30,265 bases of DNA from RGIG4576 sp964536025 (GCA_964536025.1 CAZHXA010000025.1:1-30265), one strand, 5' to 3'; numbered from the stretch's first letter, positions 1 to 7,881 are shown. Notes: a model not told the origin generated them from the letters alone. Made by a program: numbers and translations.

Positions 1-131
1 CCTTCTTCAACCCAATAGAATTTTCTTTTGAACAAATTTACGTTAAATTTACGTTTTGTTCTTCTTTTAGAGTGCGATACATTATTTCCTGTAATCGCCT
101 TCTTGCCTGTAATTTGACAAATTTTTGACAT
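1..131 (-). CDS. rpmB: 50S ribosomal protein L28, 5' part only
   Basis: Partial gene; the window edge cuts it after about 43 codons. The minus-strand reading from the ATG at 131-129 begins MSKICQITGKKAITGNNVSH and continues with a basic stretch (SKRRTKRKF) and a FYWVEE segment. This is the N-terminal pattern of bacterial L28, a small protein of the large ribosomal subunit. It is too short and truncated for automatic ORF calling. In Bacteroidota rpmB is usually followed by rpmG (L33), which would lie outside the window to the left. A good Bacteroidota-type promoter lies about 310 bases upstream, so the mRNA would carry a long 5' leader. The family assignment is firm; the C-terminal part cannot be seen. 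Confidence 0.93.
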   Translation of the reverse strand, partial: MSKICQITGKKAITGNNVSHSKRRTKRKFNVNLFKRKFYWVEE

Positions 132-437
132 GGCTTTTATCTCAATTTATGTTTCTAAATTATTTCATTTCAAAACAGAGTGCATATATGCAGAGTATGT
201 CAGCTTTTCAGCCAATTTACTGCCATCTCTTTCTTCGCAGTAGCGCAATATTCTAAATAAAACACAGTCGGCAACATTTTTATTGAGTTGTTAACTGCAA
301 ACAATTTTTATGTACAATATCGTCCTACGCTTTATGCAAGAAACTAAGCATCATCATCTTGCATCGAAGTTTCAACGATTAAAGTCACAGAACATGACTA
401 AAGGAATAGTCGTTGTACTGCTGCTTTGAAATTTTTC
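132..437 (-). promoter_or_regulatory. Long 5' leader of rpmB with a predicted multi-stem RNA domain
   Basis: This stretch between folE and rpmB contains no convincing coding sequence. From the predicted transcription start near 437, the minus-strand transcript would run about 300 bases before the L28 start codon. Positions 312-418 can fold into a closed domain. The outer stem pairs 312-317 with 413-418, continues with 318-320/406-408 and 323-325/403-405, and has small bulges between. Inside are two hairpins: 334-341 with 357-364 (8 bp) and 383-387 with 395-399 (5 bp). A perfect 12-base palindrome, TGCATATATGCA, lies nearer the gene at 181-192. The pairings are read directly from the sequence. 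A regulatory role, such as autoregulation of a ribosomal protein gene, is inference. A separate small RNA gene is an alternative. Confidence 0.45.
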
Positions 438-442
438 GAGTG

Positions 443-474
443 CAAAGATAGTATATTTTTCATTATTATGCAAA
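443..474 (-). promoter_or_regulatory. Bacteroidota-type promoter for rpmB
   Basis: Read on the minus strand, TTTG (471-474) is followed after 20 bases by TATCTTTG (443-450). This matches the Bacteroides -33 TTTG and -7 TAnnTTTG consensus with normal spacing. It lies downstream of the folE stop codon and points at rpmB, so L28 probably has its own transcription start near 437. Confidence 0.65.
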
Positions 475-535
475 TCCTCAGCTATCGTTTTCTCCTTATA
501 ATTTCACAAGAGAACTCAAAATGGTACTTTAATAA

Positions 536-1129
536 CTATTTAAGCATTTTCATAAACTCATCTCGCAAATTTGTATCGTCAAAAGCTCCACTATATTCCA
601 TAGTAACTGTAGTACTCTCTTGCTTTTCAACTCCTCGCATTTTCATACATAAATGTCCGGCTTCACACAAAACGATTACTCCTTTTGCTCCTAAAGTACG
701 TGCAAGCAAGTTACATAATTCGCTTGTCAAGCGTTCTTGCACTTGCAAACGCTTTGCTAATGCATTCACAACACGTGCAACCTTACTTAAACCCACTATT
801 TTTCCATTCGGCAAATAACCAACCGATACTTTTCCAAAAAAAGGAAGTATGTGATGCTCACAAAGCGAATAAAATTCTATATCTTTCACAACTACCATAC
901 TTTTCCCCGAATAATCAAACATAGCCGACATAATCAGCGATTCAGGGTCATAATCATACCCTTGTGTTGTTTCAACTAATGCTTTTGCAGCACGAAAAGG
1001 AGTTCGTTTCAACCCTTCACGGGATACATCCTCACCCAACAAGTTCAAAATGGCTTCATAATGCTTTGCGATAGAATCAATCTTCTCCTTATGTTCATAA
1101 TAGAACTTATCTTCACTATCAAAACTCAT
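536..1129 (-). CDS. folE: GTP cyclohydrolase I FolE
   Basis: Converts GTP to 7,8-dihydroneopterin triphosphate, the first step of folate (tetrahydropterin) synthesis, in the cytoplasm. The 197-residue protein has the usual length of the compact form. The zinc-binding pattern is intact: Cys90 and His93 in SLCEHH and Cys161 in EAGHLCMKMRGV. Also present are the family blocks GYLPNGKIVGLSK (about 104-116) and RLQVQERLT (127-135). The start ATG overlaps the last 11 bases of the upstream SPOR gene, so the two are translationally linked and probably co-transcribed. No hairpin terminator is visible after the stop. FolE in a short operon with a SPOR protein, next to tpiA, is a recurrent Bacteroidales arrangement. 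Confidence 0.97.
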   Translation of the reverse strand: MSFDSEDKFYYEHKEKIDSIAKHYEAILNLLGEDVSREGLKRTPFRAAKALVETTQGYDYDPESLIMSAMFDYSGKSMVVVKDIEFYSLCEHHILPFFGKVSVGYLPNGKIVGLSKVARVVNALAKRLQVQERLTSELCNLLARTLGAKGVIVLCEAGHLCMKMRGVEKQESTTVTMEYSGAFDDTNLRDEFMKMLK

Positions 1130-1613
1130 TTTTCCGTAAATTAATTTTATCTACAACAACTGTCACCTCTCCGGCATAAGAAGGAAATGCTTTTTTAATT
1201 TCATGCATTACCTGTTCAGCTTCACCACGCGATTTAAAATCACCCACACGCACTCGCCATGATGGTGATTTATACAAAAGATATACGCTTAAATTAGGAA
1301 ATTGAGTTGCTATATTTCGTTCTCTTGTTTGTGCCTGATTTTTAGCCGTACGTTGATTACTATCTGAAAATACTTGAACACGATAACCTACAGCCTTACT
1401 GACACCATCATCATCTATAGTATTTTCTTCATTCAATTCATTCTTTGGCTTTAATCGGTCATATATTTCGTTAGGTTGATTTATAACGATTTTACCTTTT
1501 GAATTATTTGCGATAAATTCGGTTATAACTGTATCTCTATTTTGAGCCATTGAAACAGTACAAAAGCACAAAAGAATGAATAAAACATATTTTTTTACGA
1601 ATAGGCTTACCAT
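1119..1613 (-). CDS. Exported SPOR-domain protein
   Basis: A 164-residue exported protein. Residues 1-23 form a signal peptide (KK, then a hydrophobic core, then SMA before Gln24). A linker of about 50 polar residues follows. A SPOR domain occupies about 77-160: it starts GYRVQVFSDSNQRTAKNQA and ends with the paired WRVRVGDFKSRGEAEQVMHEI block, the two-repeat pattern of the family. SPOR domains bind denuded peptidoglycan glycan strands and often mark division sites, so a periplasmic, wall-associated role is likely; the exact job is unknown. It precedes folE and overlaps it by 11 bases. Its likely promoter lies inside the terminator hairpin of tpiA. Confidence 0.88.
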   Translation of the reverse strand: MVSLFVKKYVLFILLCFCTVSMAQNRDTVITEFIANNSKGKIVINQPNEIYDRLKPKNELNEENTIDDDGVSKAVGYRVQVFSDSNQRTAKNQAQTRERNIATQFPNLSVYLLYKSPSWRVRVGDFKSRGEAEQVMHEIKKAFPSYAGEVTVVVDKINLRKNEF

Positions 1614-1633
1614 CTGACAAGTTTTTTAAAACA

Positions 1634-1678
1634 ATTATAGGCTACAAAGATAACTAAAATATCCTTGTAGCCTATAAT
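1634..1678 (-). terminator. Terminator hairpin after tpiA
   Basis: A perfect 14-bp inverted repeat (1634-1647 with 1665-1678, arm ATTATAGGCTACAA) has a 17-base loop. Read on the minus strand it is followed by TTGTTTTAAAA. It lies 22 bases after the tpiA stop codon, where a rho-independent terminator is expected. Confidence 0.75.
1645..1652 (-). promoter_or_regulatory. Possible -7 box for SPOR-folE inside the tpiA terminator
   Basis: TATCTTTG on the minus strand fits TAnnTTTG and would start transcription near 1638, 25 bases before the SPOR gene. It sits across the loop and one arm of the tpiA terminator. No TTTG is found at the expected -33 distance, so the call is tentative. Confidence 0.35.
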
Positions 1679-1699
1679 TTACTTATCTAAATATTCAAA

Positions 1700-2449
1700 T
1701 CAGAATGCAGTAACAATACCCATGAATGATTCAGCATCAAGAGAAGCTCCTCCGATAAGACCTCCATCTACATTAGGTTTAGCAAACAAGCCTTTTGCAT
1801 TTGAAGGCTTACAGCTACCACCATATAGAATAGTTGTATCATCAGCAACCTTATCGCCATATTTTTCAGCAATCAAGCTACGGATATAAGCATGTATTTC
1901 TTCAGCTTGGTCATCGGTTGCTGTTTTACCAGTACCAATAGCCCAAACCGGCTCATATGCAAGAACAATCTTACCAAAATCTTCAGCTGACAAGCTAAAT
2001 ACTGATTCCAATTGAGCTTTAACAACTTCATTTTGTTTACCTGCTTCACGTTCTTCAAGAACTTCACCAATACAGAAAATAACTTTCAAATTGTTTTCTA
2101 AAGCAAGTTTCGTTTTTTCTGCAAGCATTTCAACTGTTTCTCCATAATATGCACGGCGTTCAGAGTGACCTAAGATTACATAATCTGCACCGGTTGAAGC
2201 TACCATAGAAGCTGATACTTCTCCTGTATAAGCACCCTTAGTGTGATCTGCACAGTTTTCTGCTCCAAGATGTAATTTTTCACCACACACTGCCTTGCAA
2301 GAAGTCAAGTGAGTAAAAGGAACGCAAATAATAACTTCGCACTTAGCGTCTACACCATTAAGAGCTTCATTTACTTCGGTTGCCAATTTAACACCTTCTG
2401 AAACTGTTGTATTCATTTTCCAGTTTCCTGCTACAATATTCTTTCTCAT
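1700..2449 (-). CDS. tpiA: Triose-phosphate isomerase
   Basis: Interconverts dihydroxyacetone phosphate and glyceraldehyde 3-phosphate in glycolysis and gluconeogenesis; cytoplasmic. The 249-residue length is standard. Key residues are visible: the N-terminal substrate-binding lysine in NWKMN (8-12), the catalytic histidine in ILGHSERR, and the catalytic glutamate in AYEPVWAIGTGK, which runs into the flexible phosphate-gripping loop. The phosphate-binding YGGSCKPSNA and GGLIGGASL blocks near the C-terminus are intact. It has its own likely promoter (-7 box at 2497-2504) and a strong terminator, so it appears to be a single-gene unit, although it lies between genes of the same orientation. Confidence 0.98.
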   Translation of the reverse strand: MRKNIVAGNWKMNTTVSEGVKLATEVNEALNGVDAKCEVIICVPFTHLTSCKAVCGEKLHLGAENCADHTKGAYTGEVSASMVASTGADYVILGHSERRAYYGETVEMLAEKTKLALENNLKVIFCIGEVLEEREAGKQNEVVKAQLESVFSLSAEDFGKIVLAYEPVWAIGTGKTATDDQAEEIHAYIRSLIAEKYGDKVADDTTILYGGSCKPSNAKGLFAKPNVDGGLIGGASLDAESFMGIVTAF

Positions 2450-2496
2450 TTTAATAATATATTTTTAATTTATTTTCTTATTTATTTTTACAAATG

Positions 2497-2504
2497 CAAA
2501 GTTA
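2497..2504 (-). promoter_or_regulatory. -7 promoter element upstream of tpiA
   Basis: TAACTTTG on the minus strand fits TAnnTTTG and would start transcription about 40 bases before the tpiA ATG. The -33 element would fall inside the 3' end of the upstream gene and is not a clear TTTG. Confidence 0.45.
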
Positions 2505-2509
2505 CGTTT

Positions 2510-3808
2510 TTATTTTTGATTCTTTTTAATCAATCGAGTACTAAATTTATATACTCTGTTGCTTCGATTCAAAAATAATATTATAAACAGTGCCAATATA
2601 TACACATAAGAACATATTTTCAATCGACTATACCCATTATAATCGGAAGCAACCCATTCCAAATCACCTCCGCCATTTATGGCTTCTTCAACACGAGTGG
2701 CACTTATCGACTGTAATGTTCTTTTCCACACAACTTTTCCATCACGCATGAAAACAACTGCCGGTTTTCCTCGTGCTAACACTTTCAATTCGGTGTCATC
2801 GACACGATAAATAGGATAAGTTGCCATCGACATATCAACCCAATCGGCGATCTCGTTACCATTTGCTCCGGTAACACCAATAATATCCACATTCAATTGA
2901 CGAGCCAAGTCATCTATAATATTTATCAAATATGTATATGTAATGTTTATATCATACATATCAGAAAAGACAAATATCAACTGCTCTCCTTCGTTTTTCA
3001 AGACTTCTTCTGTAACATCGTTATTTCCATCTGTAATAACTATCCCCGAAGATTCTGTTCTTTTTGATAAATGAGCTTCCGGTTCACGTCGTTCTATAAA
3101 ACTCCATGTAGAATCAATATCATCGGGCAGCTCTGACAATTTGAATTCATGGATTTCGTCATCTTTTTCATAAACAAAAACAATAGATTCATCCGCACCA
3201 CTACTATATTCTAAATTTGTAATAGATTGTCCTGTTTTATATGGTCTAAAATCTATCATAGGTTGATAAAAATATCCATATGCTGCTATTACCGATATGT
3301 AAACGATTGTCAACAGAGTTACAATCCATTGAATACTCGGACTATAAAAGTTTGCAACTTTAACATTATGTCGCATTAAATATAATACTGCCACAAGCAG
3401 TAATACATTCTTCACGAATGTAGTTGTATGACCTAATACAATTGCATCTCCAAAGCAACCACAATCAGACACAGCATTGGTTATTGCCAGCCATAATGAC
3501 AAAGGTGTCATTATGAGCATAAACAGAAATGACAAATATACAGAGACATGTCTATATGCTCCTATTAATAAGCAAACGCCAAGAACAAATTCAAATATCG
3601 AAATCGCAAATGCTCCAAAAAGCAAAAATGGAGATAACCATTCACAACCAAGTGCAATTGAGTAATCCTCAAGTTTATACAACATTCCCCAAGGGTCTAT
3701 TGCCTTAACAAAGCCTGAGAATGCAAAAACCACACCTACAACAAGCCTCAGCACAAGAACTATTTGAGGAGCGTATTTATCAATCTTAGGATGCTTATTT
3801 TTTGTCAT
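2510..3808 (-). CDS. DoxX/MauE-like membrane protein with C-terminal thioredoxin-like domain
   Basis: A 432-residue inner-membrane protein. The N-terminal part (about 15-181) has five predicted membrane segments and resembles DoxX/MauE proteins, including RLVVGVVFAFSGFVKAIDP at the start and a CGCFG motif (Cys116, Cys118) between segments. A soluble domain of about 200 residues follows. Its later half looks like a thioredoxin fold (LIFVFSDMY..., then GKPAVVFMRDGKVVWKR with the cis-Pro region), but the CxxC active site is absent. A final membrane segment lies at about 397-414. Related Bacteroidales proteins are known as a conserved family near tpiA/folE. A thiol-redox or quinone-linked role is inference. 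The start overlaps the end of the DUF1599 gene by 14 bases, so the two are coupled. Confidence 0.8.
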   Translation of the reverse strand: MTKNKHPKIDKYAPQIVLVLRLVVGVVFAFSGFVKAIDPWGMLYKLEDYSIALGCEWLSPFLLFGAFAISIFEFVLGVCLLIGAYRHVSVYLSFLFMLIMTPLSLWLAITNAVSDCGCFGDAIVLGHTTTFVKNVLLLVAVLYLMRHNVKVANFYSPSIQWIVTLLTIVYISVIAAYGYFYQPMIDFRPYKTGQSITNLEYSSGADESIVFVYEKDDEIHEFKLSELPDDIDSTWSFIERREPEAHLSKRTESSGIVITDGNNDVTEEVLKNEGEQLIFVFSDMYDINITYTYLINIIDDLARQLNVDIIGVTGANGNEIADWVDMSMATYPIYRVDDTELKVLARGKPAVVFMRDGKVVWKRTLQSISATRVEEAINGGGDLEWVASDYNGYSRLKICSYVYILALFIILFLNRSNRVYKFSTRLIKKNQK

Positions 3809-4340
3809 TACCTAATTTTATCAAGCCAAAAAGAGAATAATTAACAATATCCATAAAATTGGAATCAATTCCTTCCGAAACGAGCGTTTCACCATTATTA
3901 TCTTCAATCTGCTTGATACGTTCAAGTTTTGTCAATATAATATCGGTATAAGAACTTACACGCATATAACGCCATGCTTCATCGTAATCACTGTTTTTAT
4001 TAAACATAAGACCAGTTGTAAGCCCCATATAATAATCATATAATTCCAATGCCTTAGTCTCATCTATATCAACTTTATCGGCATATCCCATTTTTAATTG
4101 AATAAGAGCCATAATACCATAATTGGCCATTCCCATAAATTCAGGATAAATACCCTCACCCACTTTAGACTCTTTTTTCACCTCAAGAGTCCTTATACGA
4201 CGTGCTTTAATGAAAATTTGGTCTGTTAACGACTGAGGACGCATCAATCGCCACGATGCTCCATAATCGTGCATTTTCTTTTTAAAAATATCACGACACA
4301 AACTTATTACATGTTCAAATTCAGCTTTAGTATCGGCCAT
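3795..4340 (-). CDS. DUF1599-family protein with two tandem repeats
   Basis: A 181-residue soluble protein of the DUF1599 family (also called nucleotide modification associated domain 1). It consists of two related halves. DYGASWRLMR (25-34) corresponds to DYDEAWRYMR (118-127), the segment RRIRTLE (47-53) to ERIKQIE (140-146), and VGEGIYPEFMGMANY (60-74) to VSEGIDSNFMDIVNY (154-168), an offset of 93-94 residues. The protein is probably all-helical. The biochemical function is unknown. Some DUF1599 members sit near base-modification genes in phages, but nothing of that kind is nearby. It lies between the sugar transferase and the DoxX-like gene, overlapping the latter by 14 bases, and is probably read in one transcript with both. 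Confidence 0.85.
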   Translation of the reverse strand: MADTKAEFEHVISLCRDIFKKKMHDYGASWRLMRPQSLTDQIFIKARRIRTLEVKKESKVGEGIYPEFMGMANYGIMALIQLKMGYADKVDIDETKALELYDYYMGLTTGLMFNKNSDYDEAWRYMRVSSYTDIILTKLERIKQIEDNNGETLVSEGIDSNFMDIVNYSLFGLIKLGNDKK

Positions 4341-4381
4341 CTTTATATAAAATTATATTATTATTTACTATTAAAAATTTA

Positions 4382-5761
4382 TCAAAAAGCATTTTTTTCT
4401 CCTTTAAAAACATTCCATACGGTAAGGAACATTATTTTTAAATCAAGAAATAAATTCCAATTTTCGGCATACCACACATCATATTCCACACGTTTTTCCA
4501 TTTGCCATAAATGTTCAGTTTGCCCTCTATAACCATTCACTTGTGCCCAACCTGTTATTCCGGGCTTTATTATGTGTCTTAACATATATTTATCTATTAA
4601 TGCACTATAATCTTGTGTATGTTTCAACATGTGAGGACGAGGACCTACTATCGACATTTCACCTTTCCAAACATTATAAAATTGAGGCAATTCATCTATA
4701 CTTGTTTTACGCAAAAAATTTCCAACTTTTGTTTTCCTCGGATCTGTTTTCGTAGCTTGTACCAAATCACTATCCTTATTAACTTTCATCGTTCGGAACT
4801 TATAGCAATTAAAATCTTTACCTCTAAAACCGGTACGTTTCTGCGTAAAAAATATAGGACCGGGAGAAGACAGTTTTATTGCAATTGCAACAGGTATAAG
4901 AACAATAGGTGATAATACAAGTACAATTGATGAAACAACAAAATCAAACAATCGTTTGATAAAACGATTTCCTAATTTATTTAACGGATTTGAGCGTATA
5001 GACATCACAGGAACTCTGCCGACCGAATCAAGAGAAAATAATCTAACTACACCTCTACCAAAATGAGGCAAATAGAAAAAATCAACAGCATTGGATTCGG
5101 CTAAATTTATCATTTTTTTTATTACATCATCTCCTGTTAAAGCACAATACATCTCATCTACATTATATTCTTTTATAAACTGCTGTACATCGTCAAGTTC
5201 TCCCTTATAAGAATCAAAGCCTTCTGCTTTATCTCTACTATCAAACAGACCTAAAACCTTATAACCATATCCACTATCCGAATTCATTTCTTCAAGTAGT
5301 CGTTTCCCGGTTTCATTACAGCCTAATATAACAACTTTTTTAAAATTAAAACCTCTGCTACGATATGCTTTCAAAATCTTTCGCGACACAATCCACCATA
5401 TACACAACACTAACGAGAATGATGTATAAAATAACCCATAAGCTTTTAATGATATTTCATTAAAATCAAGAAAATACATAAGAGTAACAAAGACCAAAGC
5501 ATGAACGAACACAAGTTTCAACGTATTCATTACTACTTTATCGGCAAAAATAGCACGCTTACCATGAAAATCAGCAATTATACCATAAGAAATTGCAAGG
5601 CTAAGATTCAAAGCAAACCAAATGTGTTTTGTGCAAAACGCGTAAGAGACATCTTCTATACTACAAAGCCCTATCAATACAAAAACAATATTGAGAATAA
5701 AGAAATCGGCTATAGTTAACAAGCTACTTATAAAATGTCCGTAACGTCCTTTTTTATTCAT
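4382..5761 (-). CDS. Undecaprenyl-phosphate sugar-1-phosphate transferase (WcaJ-like)
   Basis: A polyprenyl-phosphate hexose-1-phosphate transferase that would load the first sugar phosphate onto undecaprenyl phosphate for exopolysaccharide, capsule or glycoprotein glycan synthesis. The 459 residues have the large-family layout. Four membrane segments lie in 12-125, then a Rossmann-like domain (VVILGCNETGKRLL, about 143-156), a hydrophobic segment at about 275-297, and the catalytic bacterial-transferase domain to the end. The catalytic domain includes KFRTM, DELPQFYNVWKGEMSIVGPRP and the terminal WNLFLDLKIM region. The sugar specificity (glucose or galactose) cannot be read. It is not surrounded by capsule or glycan genes, which is unusual; its only close partner is the DUF1599 gene 41 bases downstream. 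Confidence 0.9.
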   Translation of the reverse strand: MNKKGRYGHFISSLLTIADFFILNIVFVLIGLCSIEDVSYAFCTKHIWFALNLSLAISYGIIADFHGKRAIFADKVVMNTLKLVFVHALVFVTLMYFLDFNEISLKAYGLFYTSFSLVLCIWWIVSRKILKAYRSRGFNFKKVVILGCNETGKRLLEEMNSDSGYGYKVLGLFDSRDKAEGFDSYKGELDDVQQFIKEYNVDEMYCALTGDDVIKKMINLAESNAVDFFYLPHFGRGVVRLFSLDSVGRVPVMSIRSNPLNKLGNRFIKRLFDFVVSSIVLVLSPIVLIPVAIAIKLSSPGPIFFTQKRTGFRGKDFNCYKFRTMKVNKDSDLVQATKTDPRKTKVGNFLRKTSIDELPQFYNVWKGEMSIVGPRPHMLKHTQDYSALIDKYMLRHIIKPGITGWAQVNGYRGQTEHLWQMEKRVEYDVWYAENWNLFLDLKIMFLTVWNVFKGEKNAF

Positions 5762-5797
5762 CTACCTATATTCATTATATATTAAAATACTACTTTG

Positions 5798-5843
5798 AAA
5801 AACGACATCGGCAGCACCTTCATTGATACTGCACGACATCGTT
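5798..5843 (-). terminator. Terminator after the DUF349 gene
   Basis: An interrupted stem (AACGA, TCG and GCAG pairing with CTGC, CGA and TCGTT; outer arms 5801-5805 and 5839-5843) is followed on the minus strand by TTTTT. It lies about 20 bases past the DUF349 stop and before the sugar transferase gene. Confidence 0.65.
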
Positions 5844-5864
5844 TATTATATATCCGAATTAAAT

Positions 5865-7739
5865 TCAAATTTTGCTATCAATCAAATTAATCTTCTTTTC
5901 AATTAATGCTAAATCATCTTTAATTCTTTGTATTCTTCTTTCCATTTCTTTTAACATTGAGTTTCCATTTTTAGATTTTGTATTAAAGAAGCCCATGTTA
6001 TTTTCAAATGTCTTCAATTCATTACGTTTTTGCTCGTAACTTCTCAACAAATGCTCTCTTTCGCGATAAATCTTATCTTTATCAGTCATTTGGCTTATTG
6101 AATTTTCATAATTATTCAAAGTAGCCTTAACTTCTTTCATGTCAAATTTTTCAAAAGCTTTATCTATCGCGGTTTTATACTCGGTATAAATTTTATCCTT
6201 GTCTTTAAATGGTACATGACCTACTTCTTGCCATTTCTTCATAAGTTCACGAACCTTTTTGCCTCCTTCAGTCTCAGATTCGTCTTCAAGGATAGCATTT
6301 ATTGATGCTATAATTTCTTTCTTGTTCTTCAAATTATCATGTTCTACTTTGCGAACATTTGTTGTTTGCTTATTTTTTTCTTCAAAGAATGCATCACAAG
6401 CAGATATAAAACGTTTCCAAACTGAATCACTTTGTTTTTTTGCTACCGCACCTATGGTCTTCCATTCTTTTTGCAAAGCAACCAAAATATCAGAAGTCTT
6501 CTTCCAATCGGTCGAATCTTTAAGAGCTTCAGCCTTTTCACAAAGAGCTATTTTCTTTTGAAGATTTGAAGCCAACTCATCTTTCATTGTTTTAAAGAAT
6601 TCAGCTTTCTTTGCAAAGAATTCATCGCAAGATTTACGGAATCGAGCAAACAATTCAGCATTCACTTTACGAGCAGCAAACCCCAATTGTTTCCATTCTT
6701 CTTGTAAAGCAATAACCGATTTTGTTGCATCTTCCCAAGCCGGATAAGATTTCAATTTACTCCAATCCATTGCTTCAAGTTTTTCACAAATTGCAATCTT
6801 TGCTACTTCATTTTCCTTTTCTTTGGATTTACGTTCTTCAAAGAATGATTGATATTTTTTATTTATAATTGAAGACGCATCTTTAAATTTTGTCCAAAGT
6901 TCGTCACGAAGTTCTTTTGCCACAGGACCGGTTTCACGCCATTGTATGTGTAAGTCTTGTAAACGACGAAAAGCAAGAACAACATCATCTTTCCCGCCTA
7001 ATTCTTCTGCTTCGGCACATAATTGTTGCTTAATTTCAAGATTTTTCTTGAAATCATAATCACGCAATTCCTTATTGATTTTCAATAAATCATAAAAACT
7101 TTCGGTTGCAAGTTGATAGTCTTTCCACAAATCAGTTGAATCGGTTGCAGGGACCTCACCTATTGACTTAAATTCTTGTTGCAACTGTTGAACTTTGTTA
7201 TATAACTTATTAACACTATCCGGATCTACGGCAATAGCTTTTATTTCTTCTATAATAGCACGTTTACGTTCAAGATTTTGTTGACGTAATGCCTCTTGAG
7301 CATTATTAAATTCTGCTCTTTTTTCTTTAATTTGATTAAGAACTTCCTTCAATTTAGCTTCATCTTCATCATCTCTCACTGCAAAAGCTGCTTCTTCATT
7401 TCCTTTTGCAAGGAACTCTGCCTTTTCAACTTCAATCTCAGCTTTTCTTATGCTATAAAAAGCCATTTTAATTTGAGACACAGCTTCACGCACAGTATCA
7501 ATAGGCTCATCTAATAAAGCTTTCAAAGCATCTACCAATTCACTCTTTGTTAGCGAAGTATAATCTACCGGCAACTTCTCAGACATGTCTGGCACTGATT
7601 TTTCAGCCAAATTTACAACTTCCGAATTTTCTTCGGTTTTTCCATTCACAGATTCTGTAGTTTTTGCTACAGTTTCTTCATTCAAGGTTACATCTTTGTC
7701 CAAGTTTTCACCGGTTAAAGATTCTTCACGCAAATTCAT
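5865..7739 (-). CDS. DUF349 repeat protein
   Basis: A 624-residue, strongly charged, mostly helical cytoplasmic protein with five DUF349 repeats. They lie at about 158-220, 231-300, 309-376, 391-454 and 468-531. Each contains a variant of LQxEWKxIGxVxK followed by a W/Y...F...CDxFF element, for example LQKEWKTIGAVAKKQSDSVW. The first 100 residues are acidic and low in complexity, and the last about 80 form a probable coiled coil. DUF349 proteins are common in Bacteroidota and have no settled function. The start used is the ATG at 7739; an in-frame TTG two codons earlier is less likely. A Bacteroidota-type promoter lies about 55 bases upstream and a hairpin terminator follows, so it is probably a monocistronic unit. 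Confidence 0.9.
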   Translation of the reverse strand: MNLREESLTGENLDKDVTLNEETVAKTTESVNGKTEENSEVVNLAEKSVPDMSEKLPVDYTSLTKSELVDALKALLDEPIDTVREAVSQIKMAFYSIRKAEIEVEKAEFLAKGNEEAAFAVRDDEDEAKLKEVLNQIKEKRAEFNNAQEALRQQNLERKRAIIEEIKAIAVDPDSVNKLYNKVQQLQQEFKSIGEVPATDSTDLWKDYQLATESFYDLLKINKELRDYDFKKNLEIKQQLCAEAEELGGKDDVVLAFRRLQDLHIQWRETGPVAKELRDELWTKFKDASSIINKKYQSFFEERKSKEKENEVAKIAICEKLEAMDWSKLKSYPAWEDATKSVIALQEEWKQLGFAARKVNAELFARFRKSCDEFFAKKAEFFKTMKDELASNLQKKIALCEKAEALKDSTDWKKTSDILVALQKEWKTIGAVAKKQSDSVWKRFISACDAFFEEKNKQTTNVRKVEHDNLKNKKEIIASINAILEDESETEGGKKVRELMKKWQEVGHVPFKDKDKIYTEYKTAIDKAFEKFDMKEVKATLNNYENSISQMTDKDKIYREREHLLRSYEQKRNELKTFENNMGFFNTKSKNGNSMLKEMERRIQRIKDDLALIEKKINLIDSKI

Positions 7740-7791
7740 AATCAAAACATTTATAAGAGTGGCAACATTACCACATCAAGTCTTTAAGTTA

Positions 7792-7820
7792 CAAATATAC
7801 AATTTTTTGATTGCAACAAA
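7792..7820 (-). promoter_or_regulatory. Promoter for the DUF349 gene
   Basis: On the minus strand TTTG (7817-7820) precedes TATATTTG (7792-7799) with 17 bases between, slightly shorter than usual. It would start transcription near 7786, about 47 bases before the ATG. Confidence 0.5.
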
Positions 7821-7881
7821 AATTTTTGTTATAAAAAATTAATTCTCAATGAATAAATACTGACTATTTTCACCATATTGG

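Noticed and set aside
426..924. Plus-strand open frames across folE
   Set aside because: They are antisense to folE, which has all its catalytic motifs; they are low-complexity and have no family features.
7740..7745. TTG start for the DUF349 protein
   Set aside because: An ATG follows two codons later at 7739 and nothing favours the TTG.
7813..7830. AT-rich palindrome AACAAAAATTTTTGTT as a terminator for the M16 gene
   Set aside because: It is short, overlaps the -33 element of the DUF349 promoter, and lies over 50 bases from the M16 stop; low-complexity AT sequence explains it.
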